Source: Xestospongia bergquistia
Lineage: Eukaryota; Porifera; Demospongiae; Haplosclerida; Petrosiidae
DNA: 64,000 nt
Assembly (NCBI GenBank): GCA_963965975.1
Contig: OZ014415.1
Span: 2,547,001-2,611,000 of the forward strand
Direction: 5' to 3'
The translations under genes were made by a program, and so were the position numbers. This document shows positions 48,364 to 60,312 of this stretch, piece after piece. The notes under the pieces are model-generated. The model was not told the origin of the DNA. It did not search any database and saw only the letters and a program-made list of their open reading frames with translations. Every line of letters starts with the position of its first letter. Position 1 is the first letter of the stretch.

Positions 48364-51300
48364 GAGTTAAATTGTATGGAAGATACAATAAAACATCCTC
48401 CTCAATAATTTCATGATTCCAACAAATTATTTCCATAATGATGATCCAAACAATGATGAATTAAATGATGCCTTGTGGTGTCAAAGTGCTAGAAAAGAGT
48501 TTAATATTGGAGTATGGTATTATCCTAATGGTAGTGAAGTTTCTACAGTAGATGACTCATCACCATTACATTCTGTGTATATGACAGGACAGATTGGTCT
48601 ATATTGTGACTATGGGTTAAATAACTATGAGGGTATTTATACATGTGTTATACTTAATCAATATTATGTAAATGAAACATTGATAATAGCACTCTACAAG
48701 ATTACTTACAAAATAAATAGTGAGTTAAAATTGATAAACAATCGACGTTAGCTTTATTAATTTGTTCAGGATGACCTAGGATAATTAAAAATTCATTAAC
48801 GTAATACTATCCATAAGATGTTCACGTGCTAAAGTTATAAGTTCCTTTATTTTATTTCCTTCCTTTTTGGAATATCAAAATATATTAATTCTACACTCGA
48901 TGATACTTTGATCTATCCCAATATTACACAGACTGTTCTGTCATATCAACTACCAGCTCTTTTATTAATGCTAATTAGGTTGTAAAGTATATGATTACAC
49001 ATCCCACTGGAAGCAATCCTGTTTAGCTCTGCACAATGTGCACATAGAGCATTTGTGATGGGACACATTTTAATCAAAATCAAATAATCAAATGTTTATT
49101 ATTTATCATTTACTACCTTCTGCCCAGTCTGTGCTCAATTTATTTTATTAATCAAATATTATAACAATATTCATAATTATAGTCATAACAGTTACTGTTT
49201 GCATAAAGACAGAAAATAAGGAATTTAATTCAGTCATATAAGATAAAATTTGCTTGGTTGTAACCTTTTTTCAATATTGTTTTATAGCATATTTTGGTAC
49301 CAATGTACTATATTTCATTTCTTACAAATAATATCACTCATTTTAATTTAAGTGGTCCAATAGTAGATTGTAACAAAAGCCTTGAATTTACTGTACTCTC
49401 TACAAGAGATGCTAATCCTGTAGTGTTCAATCTCTACTTTGAAGTCACCTCCTACAACAGTCACATGTTCTAATCAGTGACATTATATTTAATATTACCA
49501 GAGAAGAATTATATCGTGTGTCTGATATATCTACTGATCCAATTGGAGTAGCAGTGATTGCAGCTATAAGGAAAAGAGAGGCTAGTGAATATATGTACAT
49601 GTTAACAACAGATTCATCAATAAAATCATTTCCTACTACTACTATTCCTGGTATTAATAATAGTGGTAAGTTACAGCATCAGTATCATAGTTTTTATTAT
49701 TATTGTGATATCCAGTAACTGATACACCTTCTAACCTGACATATAACAGAACTAGTCTAACTTCAGTTCTACTTACCTGGTCACCTCGCATTTATCTAGC
49801 TGTTACTGTCTGTACTCATCCTGTCAATACTAGTTCACTAATAGAGGCAACATATCTTGATATAGTATGTACTGTTAGTCTCAGTGATGCTGTTAATACT
49901 GAAGTTAGTATTGATGTTGAGTGGTTTCATAATGGTGGTTCTCCTCTTACTAATAACAGTGACTATACTATTACTTCACTGACTATGTTAGGATCACACA
50001 TGTACACTAGTACATTACGTATTGAAAGTTTGAGTATTACTAGAGACAATGGTGCTATGTACTCTTGTACTGTGAGTGTTCTATCATTTCCTGTATCTTT
50101 GTATAATACTGATAATGAAAATAACAACAATATTAAACTAAATGTGGCAGGTATAATACTTAATTGTACTTGTACTAATAGTAATATTATTATTAATTAA
50201 TTTAAAGATTTCACCGTTGATCATGTTTGTTGATATTCTATTTCCAACCGCACCCACTGCTGGAAACCAGTTCACTATGACGTGTAATATCAGTATACCT
50301 GAGAGACTAATATATGAATCTAGTTCTGCAATATGGAGTTATGATCTAGCTAGAAAACAAAGAGTTGATATAAATGACAATGATGATATGTTACAATAAG
50401 AAATGTGACTAGAATTGGTAATCTTATCTTAAGTACTCTAACACTTAATCCAGTGAAAACATCTGATGATAGAAGATACTACTGTTCAATAATTATCAAT
50501 GATTTAGGAGTCAATAATCATGTATTGAGAGATCTTAGTGTTCAAAGTAAGTTAAGTTAGTTAGGCAACACTATACCTGTTGAATCACAACATATGATCA
50601 CTAATGTTACTAGTAATAAACAATGAGTTTGAGAGTACACTAGTGTTTATAGTGGAGATCAAATAGTAACTTTAATGACACTGGAACATATAACTGTCAG
50701 ATGACTATTAGTTCAAGTAATCCTTTAATTATTAGTGGAATAAACAGTACTACTGAGACAATAACTGTTCTAAGTAAGTAATATTTACTTGTTTATATCA
50801 TGTTGGCTTCCCTTACCAGCATTGCCTGATATACAGAGAATGATGTAAACATTTCTTGCTTTACTGTAAGAGTAGTGGAGAGATTAATTGTCACACCATG
50901 CAACAATTGAGATAATGAAAATAAACACTACAGGTACATATTTACTATAAGATATTGACATTCTCTTTATTATTACTGCTGATGATACTGGGGCTGAAAC
51001 TAATTGGACAATAATACTGGATGAACAAGTGAGGTTTGAAGACACCTGGTGAAGGCTATAACATTACTTGTTCTGTTGAAGTCATTGACAGAGTTATAGT
51101 GACACCAACTATTATATTGATCAAGAATAGTGTTAATACATTATTAGTATCTGATGATTTAAAGACTATCAGTGTACTATCAGTACTTAGCAATATCTCA
51201 GATACAATGTACTCTCTGTCACTGTTCTTTTCTTCACTTAATACCTCTGATGCTGGACAATATACATTTCAAGCTACCATCACAGTGAATAAGATTAATG

Positions 51301-52960
51301 TCACAGTAGCTAACTCCATTTTACTAGACCTACCATTACAAAGTAAATGTATATATGGAATTACAAAGTAATGATAACACAAGTAGTATTGTTACTTCAC
51401 TGTAAGAACCAGCCACAGAATAATATAATATTATTGGTAATTTGAGAGTCATTGATATTAATTTTACAAACGTTTTCCTTTTCTTACAGTTCCCACACCT
51501 TTTCAACTCATCAAATGTTTAAGGCAAAGTGACTATTTAGCTGGTAGTGAACTGACTATTACATGTGATATTACAATAGATTCTCATGTTAATACTCCCT
51601 TCATTATTAACACAACACTCAATGAGAGCTATATAAATGAACAATCAAAAATCTCTGTTAATAATTCTTTCTTAATTAGTTATAACAAGTATCAGTCTCA
51701 AGTTCAATTCAGTACTCTCAGTAGTTCAATAGATTCTGGAATGTATACATGTATTGTTAATGTGATACCTGTAGCTGGTTACTATTATGTTTATACTGCT
51801 AATATGACCAATATTACTACTAACTTGACTGTTATATATATGAGTATGATATTAGTTATATTGTTACAGTGATAGTTTATATCTGAAGCATTGTAAAAAC
51901 TTTCATGACTTGTAATTTATAACATAACTGTATTTCTCTCAATTCCTTTATTATTTTCTTTTAATAGACCCAGTTATTGGAAACTTTGCTGCTATACCAG
52001 ACTCTTTTCTGGATCTGGAGACTTCCTGTACTGACTCAGACCCTTATGATAACTTTACTCTAGTTTGTACTGCTAGTAAACCAGCTCTAGTAATAGCAAC
52101 TCTTGAAGTGATTTGGCTACATAATGGTGCTGTAATTCAAGGTTTATCCACATCTAACAATGAGGGTACTTACGTCATAAACACTCTGAGTTTTCCTAAG
52201 ACTTTTGCAAATGATTCTGGTACTTACTTCTGTCATGCTAAACTGTCTATTCTAGCCTCTTCTGATATTAGTTTAATAAAAAAAACATTACTGTTATATT
52301 GAGATGTAAGTGTAATTTTATTGAGAAATTGCAATGCTTTCTTTTCTACATGCAGCCCAAAGAAGTCCATATGCAGCAATTAATATATCATCAACAGTTG
52401 GACAAACTAACTGTACTATCTACTTTACTATTCCATCTATTGCCTATACACCTGAGATATATCATATCAACTATATTGGTCTAGAATTACAGAATACTTT
52501 AACTACTAGTTCTAGTCTAGTGGGTACTGATAACATTACTGCTGTTAACTTAATGTATCAGATCACATTAACTGGTCTAGAAGAAGCTAATACTTATAAC
52601 TTCACTGTTGTATCTACTAACTGTATTGGTAATACTAGTAGTGAAACAATGAACTTTACTACTTTACCAGCAAGTAAGTTAATAACTTTCATTCAAATTA
52701 TTTTGCTTAATTTAAATATATAGTTTTGAATTTATTATCAACTGCGCGTGCTCGTCCTATATATTTTATCAACACAACCTACCTTCCACATAATGTTACA
52801 TTAGATTGGGATCCACCAGTTAAAGTAGACCAGAATGGAGAGATAGTAGGATATATTAATGTCACATTATCTTACACTAGTGTGCTAAATGTTGTACTAC
52901 AAAGTAAGGACAATAGATATATCTGGCTATGCCAGTTGTCATAATGTTCATTTTGGGAGA
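48364..52960 (+). pseudogene. Inverted relic of a gene-B-type receptor with a single Ig unit
   Basis: Recognisable parts in order: N1 (48364-48719, frameshift and TGA near its start), N2 pieces (48850-49000, 49345-49663), FN3 fragment (49715-49790) fused to alpha (about 49795-50150), beta (50208-50546, frameshift near 50390), gamma (50610-50775, truncated), delta fused to zeta with epsilon lost (50818-51342), eta (51490-51845), theta (51970-52305), intact FN3 (52356-52673, 318 nt as in gene B) and part of a second FN3 (52736-52880). Several exon borders survive. A hydrophobic Ile/Val/Leu stretch near 53040-53095 could be a membrane-exon remnant. It lacks the nine-fold expansion, so it preserves the single-unit layout. 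Confidence 0.78.
49095..49290. repeat. Dispersed repeat R2, copy 2
   Basis: Matches 42895-43090 in the same orientation over about 190 bp with scattered differences. No coding signal. Confidence 0.6.
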
Positions 52961-53099
52961 TGGGATTGTTATAAGAAAACAACAGGTAAAACGACTCCAC
53001 TTTATGACTGCAACAGATATAACAATATAAATAAAGTACATATCTTGTGCAATAATAGTAATACTAGTATTAGCTGTTGTATTTATTACATACATGTTA

Positions 53100-53668
53100 A
53101 TGTTTTTCTCTTTTTACTTTCATATTCATCAGGAGCTCATGCCCAATCTTTTAATTCGTTTAAGTGCACAAACAATAGAATTCTATTAATCAAAACAGTA
53201 TATATTGTTATCTTATCAATGTATTTTTATGGATGCATGCAATCTAAGTCACTAAAAATCAGTTAAAACAACCAATCTATATTAACAGTGATATATTTAC
53301 AATATTTATTCCTATCTACATATATGGCCTTTCTGAGAAAGCAATAGTATTGTACTACATGAACTGTCATTAACTTTGCCACACACTGCGTGGACAAGGT
53401 TAAATTACTTGTCTTGTGTGTATGCCCGTCTTTTCCAAAACTTACTATGTGCGATCTTTTTATTAAAACGAACTAGTTCCAGAATACGATAGTAAACGGC
53501 ATATATTTCCACATTTTGTCGTTTAAATATTGGTACAATGCTTTTAATAGTAGTACTATAACTTGACAGATGTTATTAGTTGCGCGGTAGTTGGCAGCTA
53601 CATAATTGCCGCTTTAATTCACTTAATTTGTTACTACGTAGATTCATCTCAGGCTGCACCACGTACAA
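53100..53668. repeat. Partial duplicate of gene E intron 1/exon 2 border, then repeat R1 copy 3
   Basis: 53100-53150 repeats the end of gene E intron 1 and the start of exon 2 (Gly-Ala-His-Ala-Gln-Ser). It is followed at 53155-53440 by a partial R1 copy. 53441-53668 is the immediate 5' flank of gene E; no clear TATA box was identified. Confidence 0.6.
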
Positions 53669-56600
53669 ATGGCTATCACTGTATGCTTACTGATTCTTGT
53701 TTCTTTTATTGGTAAGGTTTTAACTTGTTAATGTTTCTCTTTTTATTTTCATATTCATCAGGAGCTCATTCGCAATCACTTATATGCTATGTTGGTAATG
53801 TATGTTCATCTTCTACTCCTAGTTTTACAAATGAAACACAATGTTGTAATCAAGTTTTAGAACATTGTAAAGCTCCAGGATGTTTTGTGACATTTCGTGA
53901 TGGAGGATTATCAGAACCATGTCAACATTGTCACAGTAATTTATGTGATTAGAATTACATATAATTAGTTACACTTCTTTTGTAGTTATTGGATTTGAAG
54001 TAGACACTATATCATTGAATGAATCAGATACTGAATATCAAATACCTATCATAGTATCTTCATTCTCACCAATAGTTGGTATAGGCACCTTTACACTAAC
54101 ATCTATTGCTCTCAATTCATCAAATGCTTCTTCTGGTAAATTGATTATTTGCAATGATGTTTGTGACTATTCCAATATTATAGGAATTGATTTTGAGCTA
54201 ACTGAACAAACATTTACTTACACAACTGGTACACTTCCAACTAATCAAGCTCTACAAATAAGAATTAAAAAAGATAACATTACTGGTGAAGGATTGGAGG
54301 AGATACATATTCGTCTAATATCAAATCCAATAAATGTTATAGGACTACATGGAATTCATGATCTCACCATCAAGATACATGACATTGATGGTAAGTATCT
54401 ACTCTTAGTTTCAATTCCATACTAAAAACATAAAAGTTGGACTTAATAGTTGGAGAATGTTGAATGTCAATGTGTTAGTGTGATAATTAATAAGAAGATG
54501 AGTAATATCCCTATGGATTTGAAGGTAATATCTCTTACTGATAACTAGTAACTGACAGTTAATTGGGAAAAACCTCTCTCTTCAATGGATTTGTTGATTT
54601 AACTATCAATAATTATAGTTAGTTATTTGAGTTACATATAATACATAATAAGATACTAGTAAACACATATACAAATTGACAAGTTATATAGGTTATTGCC
54701 TCAGTTATGAGATTATGTCATTATAGTTCGATATAAGAGTTATAATAGCTGCCAGACATGTATGTGGGGGTTGTTGTTTATAAATCATTGTAAAAATAAA
54801 TTGGTTGACCTAACCAATCCATGGTTACTTAGAATGCAAGTAATAAAGAATAAACATTACAAACTGTCGTTATCCCATCATGCTACATATATGTCCTTTT
54901 AGGGATTAATTTGTTTAAGTGCAACTATAGAATTCTATTAATCAAAACAGTGTATATTGTTATCTTATCAATGTACTTTTATGGATGCATGCTCACTAAA
55001 AATCAGTTAAAAGAACCAATCTATTTCAACAGTGATATATTTACAATATCTACATAATTATATATTCTCTCTGAGAAATCAATAGTATTGTATTATTTGA
55101 ACTGTCATTAACTTCGGTACATACTGCATGGGCAAGGTTGAAGTACCTGCCTTGTGTGTATGCCCGTCTGTTCTAAAAATTACAGTGTGTATAAATTATG
55201 AAATTCTATGCATTAGCATTAATAATCTGGGAATTTTCTAATAATGTTTTGATCAAAAATAATAGCAATTACTAACCTGATTATAATATGATTTTCGTGT
55301 CCACGTCTACTTGAGGATAATAATAATAATTATAAACTTATTACTATCACGTGATCATTACTTGCACGTAGAGATTTGCACGTTTTAATACTTCTAGCTT
55401 GATAACAACAGTATCTAAAGTTGCCAAATTTGCTAGACAAATGGCAAAAGTTCAGTACTAGAGATAGGTTCTAGCTAAAAGGCTGTCAAAGAAACACAAA
55501 GCTCGAAACGTAAGTAGGATCTAGGATCTTTTTTGAGAAATTGTATATTTAACTATATAAATTATGAAATTCCATAGTAAGTAATAAGCAAAACAGTTTT
55601 GGCAAAGCATCCATTTGCAAAACAAGTGACTATGAATAAGTTATAACCACTCTATTATAATTAATACAACCAGTATGATATTATGATATTGTTCAATATA
55701 ACCAACTTATATGTTCATATCATAAATCATTTTACTAATTGTACTTGACAGTATGTTCTTAATTATCAGAGCTATTAAGATTCTGTTTAAGATCTTATTA
55801 GTTAGACAAAGGAATTACAAAAAGATGTTTCATAGTTCTAGGTGTAATAATGTTACAGCTGTTGTTAGTTTTATTGTTATAACACAGTCTTTTATATTTC
55901 CTTTTTTAGAAGCTATCAGTAAGTGTCAAAATCATAGTAACTACAGCTATCAAAGCAATAGAACAATGATGAACAATTTACTTTATGTGATATATAGTAA
56001 TTAAATAAAGATCTTTACAGTGACTTATATCTAGGAGGTTGAGAGAATCCTAGAGTACACTTTCATGTGCTTTTCTCTTTCAATAATACTTTTAGTTGTT
56101 ACAAACTCATTTAATAATAATGATTGTTGAAACATAGCAGAAAACTCAAATGGAAACAAAATCTGGAGTTTCTTGTTTTGAAATAATTATGATTAGCAAT
56201 GTCATTAAAAAGCACCATTGTATTGTTTGTAGAACCCTTCCTTCAGAAGTAGCTAAGTGATATTATTTTGTAATTCCTATTTTGCTACTACATGAGAACT
56301 TAATAACCAAGAAGTGATCTGAAATCATTATCAACAGTAAAACTAACTCACTGATTAACAGACAATACAGTTCACAAGTTGCAACAATAAGTTCCCTCTG
56401 TGAGAACAAATCCTATTGTGTTTTTGAATGGGATAATAATGGTTAATAATTCTGATTTAGAAATTTTTTTATCAGTTTATGTATCAAGTAGTAATAAAAT
56501 GAAATTACTGATATAATAATTATCCCTTTATATTATTTTATTACTGTTCTTATATAGATGCAACAATCAAACCATCAACTACACCACTTGTTTCTACTCC

Positions 56601-58395
56601 AATAGACACAACAATCAAACCATCAACTACGCCACTTGTTTCTACTTCAATAGACACAACAATAAAACCATCAACTACACCACTCGTTTCTACTCCAATA
56701 GACATAACAATCAAACCATCAACTACACCACTCGTTTCTACTCCAATAGACACAACAATCAAACCAACAAATACAACACTTGTTTCTAGTCCAATAGACA
56801 CAACAATCAAACCATCAACTACACCACTTGTTTCTACTTCAATAGACACAACAATCAAACCAACAAATACAACACTTGTTTCTACTCCAATAGACACAAC
56901 AATCAAACCATCAACTATGCCACTTGTTTCTACTCCAATAGACACAACAATCAAACCATCAACTATGCCACTTGTTTCTACTCCAATAGACATAACAATC
57001 AAACCATCAACTACACCACTCGTTTCTACTCCAATAGACATAACAATCAAACCATCAAGTACACCACTTGTTGCTCCACCTGGTAAATAAGTGCTACAAA
57101 TTAAATCAATTTGCTCATATGTTTATTTTAGGTTCATGTATGGCACTTAATATTAGTTATCCTGGATGTTGTGATTGGTCATTGTCACCTGTATGTAACC
57201 ATCAACAATGCCGTTGTGATAAATGGTGCTACAAGTGGAATGATTGTTGTAGTGATATAGCTAATATTAGTTGTTATCCAATAATTAGTAAGACAAATAA
57301 TTAGATCGTACAATACATCAGTTGTCACTAGAAAACGAAATACAAAGGGCAAAAGTAGAGCATGCACAAGAATCTATTTAATTATACATAGTGGCGTGGT
57401 TAATTATTATTCATTATTATTAGTTATTAGGTGATTTGATATTTGAATTGTGTCTTTTAGTGTAAACGTTGATGAATGTCAATTTAATAGTTCACTGAAA
57501 TGATTATTAAATGCATATAGGAATCATTTTGACAATGGTTGGACAGTAAGGGCAGGAAGAAAATGTAATTGTATGCATGCAACCGAACCTGACTTGCATT
57601 AATTGTTAACATGCTCTATTGCTTACATTTTTGATAACAAGGTCTTTTTTACTAACCTGTTTGTGTTATAAGACACTTCCCAGTTTAGCAAATTTGTTCT
57701 ATGTGATCATATTTCTCTGATGAGTGACCTGCTATGACTAGCATCACATATAACATGATAACTCAAAACTTGACTCAATGCTAAGAGTACAATAACATTT
57801 AGTTGACATGTCAATGACAATAATATTTTTAAAGTACATTTATAATAATGCAGATATACATAATACTTTATGCTTTAATAAATATTATTAACTGTTTCAT
57901 GATATTGCTACATGTGTGGAGTCCTTGAATTATTCCTGTATTCGTCTTTAAAGTAACTTAACTTTACTGAGCCTTAGTGAGAAGATTTAAACATTATCAG
58001 TTAGACATAGCATCATAGTGATTACTGTTAGAATTAATTAAATTTATTGATAGCTATAATATGGAATTACTGATATGATAATAATTATAGTTTCTATAAC
58101 ATAATATTCATTATTAATTTTTATTACAATTGCAATATAGACACAACAATCAAACCATCTACCACACCAACTGTTACTCCAACTGGTAAATGAGTACTAC
58201 ATATTAAGTCATGTTGTTTATATGTTTATTTTAGGTTCATGTTTGGCACTTAATCTCCATTATTCTGGATGTTGTAAAACATCACTTACGAAAAAATGTT
58301 CTCATAAAGGATGCTATTGTGATGAAAACTGTCACAAATGGAATGATTGTTGTAGTGATATAGCTAGTATTAGTTGCTATGCTACATCTACTTAA
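53669..58395 (+). CDS. Gene E1: Cys-rich / Calx-beta / mucin-repeat / somatomedin-B-like protein
   Basis: Exons 53669-53711 (leader, MAITVCLLILVSFIG), 53762-53935 (Cys-rich, about 12 Cys), 53986-54390 (Calx-beta-like), 56558-57082 (Thr/Pro repeats), 57132-57287 (somatomedin-B-like 1), 58141-58185 (single repeat unit) and 58235-58395 (somatomedin-B-like 2, TAA). Every junction is phase 1 and the total is 1,509 nt, or 502 residues. As written it is a secreted glycoprotein with an extended O-glycosylation-prone stalk. It lies just upstream of the adhesion-GPCR exons in the same orientation and phase; skipping the last exon would splice the 58185 donor in frame to 60313. So E1 may be the N-terminal half, or a soluble isoform, of the GPCR. 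Confidence 0.68.
53762..53935 (+). CDS. Gene E1 Cys-rich exon
   Basis: 58 codons, phase 1. Cys spacing includes CYVGNVC, CC, HCKAPGC and CQHC. If the next intron (donor GTAATT at 53936) is retained, translation ends at a TAG at 53951-53953, giving a small secreted Cys-rich peptide. No named family was recognised. Confidence 0.6.
53986..54390 (+). CDS. Gene E1 Calx-beta-like exon
   Basis: 135 codons, phase 1. The pattern of a Phe-x-Leu-Thr strand, Ile-Asp-Phe-Glu-Leu, a Gln-Thr-Phe-Thr-Tyr strand, an Asn-Gln-x-Leu-x-Ile-Arg-Ile strand and Glu-Glu-x-His-Ile-Arg-Leu followed by a terminal Ile-x-Asp-Ile-Asp fits Calx-beta domains of adhesion receptors and sponge aggregation factors. Assignment is by pattern only. 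Confidence 0.55.
54670..55520. repeat. Dispersed repeat R1, copy 2, inside gene E intron
   Basis: Collinear with 5764-6640 in the same orientation. It lies in the 2.2-kb intron between the Calx-beta and repeat exons. The remainder of that intron (54391-54669, 55521-56557) shows no supported exon. Confidence 0.7.
56558..57082 (+). repeat. Eleven 48-bp coding repeats (mucin-like stalk)
   Basis: The exon is 525 nt, phase 1, and consists of 11 units of 16 residues based on TTIKPSTTPLVSTPID. Units 5 and 7 carry a KPTNTTLV variant and units 8 and 9 a Met variant; the last unit ends in APPG. Thr/Ser/Pro content indicates a dense O-glycosylated, extended stalk. A single diverged unit is repeated as its own exon at 58141-58185. 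Confidence 0.9.
57132..57287 (+). CDS. Somatomedin-B-like exon 1
   Basis: 52 codons, phase 1. The cysteine order C...CC...C...C.C...C....DCC.D....C (CRCDKWCYKWNDCCSD near the end) matches the somatomedin-B knot. The following 90 bp is duplicated after exon 2, showing tandem duplication of repeat unit plus SMB exon. Confidence 0.75.
58235..58395 (+). CDS. Somatomedin-B-like exon 2 with stop
   Basis: Paralog of 57132-57287 (CYCDENCHKWNDCCSD). Where exon 1 has its GTAAG donor, this copy has an in-frame TAA at 58393-58395 about 14 nt before the corresponding GTAAGA. It therefore works only as a terminal exon or is skipped. Confidence 0.7.
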
Positions 58396-60312
58396 ACTAA
58401 TATGTGTGGTAAGACAAATCAATAGTTCATGAAATACATTAGTTTTCAGAAAGTGAAATACAAAGGGCAAAAGTATGGGATACACAAAATTATGTATCAT
58501 AATTGTATCAGGGTTGCTATTTGTTCTGATGTTTTGTCAAATTCTTGTAACTATCTTGGACATTTCCTTGAGACGTCTTCATATTACAAATTTACAATTA
58601 CATACAGCTTTTATTACTTTGATTAATATAGATTCCAATACAAGTAAATGTAGTTTTGTTCTATATAGCAATTCAAATTGGCCGCTTAAAAAATCTCTTT
58701 GCAGGCTAACAATAAAATATTTGAAAGCAATTCCATTTTACTTTTCAGAGGTAGCAAACTCTTTAATATGCTTGTAGCTTTCCAGTGAATCATCTTAATA
58801 ATCCATCAGTCTGGGATGACATTAGATGGTTTAAGTTTTTTATACTTTTAATAGAACCTAAAACCTAATCTAGCAACTAGAATGTGAAATGGCTGCTTTA
58901 ATCAGTCAATGTTTGTTTTGAAGACTCAACACTTTTGTGTATTGAATTATTTTTATATTGTATCAACAGACAAAGTATATAGCAATTACAAAGTATAGTA
59001 GAAATGAATTTTACACTCACAAATATGTGTTAGTCACATATAGTTCAGTCAATGATACATATTTCTTTCTTTGAAATAACAATGTCTTTTTTACAGTCAA
59101 TGTATGAAATAGTTGTATATACACATAGTTAATGAATTATCTCTTACAAGATGTATTGATTATCAAGTGTTTATTACAATATTATCTTCACTATAGACTT
59201 GAACTGAATCTCTAATCCTTTTAACAAGTGAAACAATGTAGTACTGTCTTGTAGTAGTTATTAATTATAGGAAATAGTGTGTGTGCTATTTTTAGCAAAA
59301 AAAATTAGTTTTACTTTTTGACACTATAAGTATTATAAATAATTGTTGCTATGTATCTTGACAACAACTTTTATGTTGTCATTTTTACAGCATATTTTTG
59401 CTTGAGCAGCAAAACTATTGTTGTTATAGTAATTAATTGTTTTCTGTTATTATTGTGTTTGCTTGACAACCTGTTATTAAAATGCTGTTTTGATTCAATA
59501 TCACATCAATAGCACAGTTAAGTCAAGAATATGAAATGAACAGTTGAAATTGTTTTAGCCTTAATTATACTACTCTGTATATTCTACTTCGCTTTTGTAG
59601 ACAGGATACAGATAGCTTTTTTTAAGCTTGTAATAAATTCATAAAGACAAAAGGGATAATTTTTGAATGGATCCATAATAGGAAATGAAAGGAAATGTAA
59701 TGATCAGAAACAATTAAGTATAAAAGATGTCTTCATGGGTCAATAGATTTAATATCCTGTATCAGCTCTTGTTTATCTGATAATAATTTGGGTTCCTAAC
59801 TGGCTTGCCATGGAATGCTTCTTTTTTTTCATTGTGTTGAGTTCCACACTATATAATAGGCAATAAGTTAAAAATAAAACTAGCGATAAAATTGTCTTTA
59901 ATGAACAATAGTTGAGACAGTATACTTTTTTTAAAAACTAGTGAGTGTGACATATAAACTCAGTGTCTCAAAAGACTTAGCACCTCAAAAAGCATTTACA
60001 AAAGAGTATAGTGACTTGTGAAACAACTGTTATAGCTTTCACTGTGTGGGGAAGAAAGGGGGAGAAATAAATACTTGAAGCAACAACCAAACAAACCTTT
60101 TGCTATTACAGATATAACAGATCAGCAATTACTTCTCAAAACATTACATAATGTCATTGATGTACGTGTGCATACTAAACAAAACATGTTGTAAGTGTTG
60201 TATATAGCTGTGAAGTAGTAACCAACCTTATATCAGTTACTGTCTTCACTAAAACTGAAAGTAAATATAATTATAATTTTAATGTCATATTATTTGTTCA
60301 CACATTGTTTAG
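58396..60312. other. No exon recognised; contains FN3 remnant at 60225-60262
   Basis: 58396-58500 is the duplicated flank of the SMB exon. 60225-60262 is, in plus orientation, the end of the penultimate FN3 exon of gene B (compare reverse complement of 12325-12365). Everything between shows only chance ORFs. Confidence 0.6.

Noticed and set aside
52889..53266. 125-codon plus ORF
   Set aside because: A patchwork crossing a relic, a duplicated intron border and repeat R1. Only a possible membrane-exon remnant is worth noting.
56550..57050. 166-codon minus-strand ORF of Gly/Val/Ile repeats
   Set aside because: It is the antisense of the 48-bp coding repeat. The plus strand has splice borders, correct phase and mucin-like content.
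58475..58777. 100-codon plus ORF after the somatomedin-B exon
   Set aside because: Overlaps duplicated flank, Leu/Ile-rich chance translation, no acceptor in the right phase.
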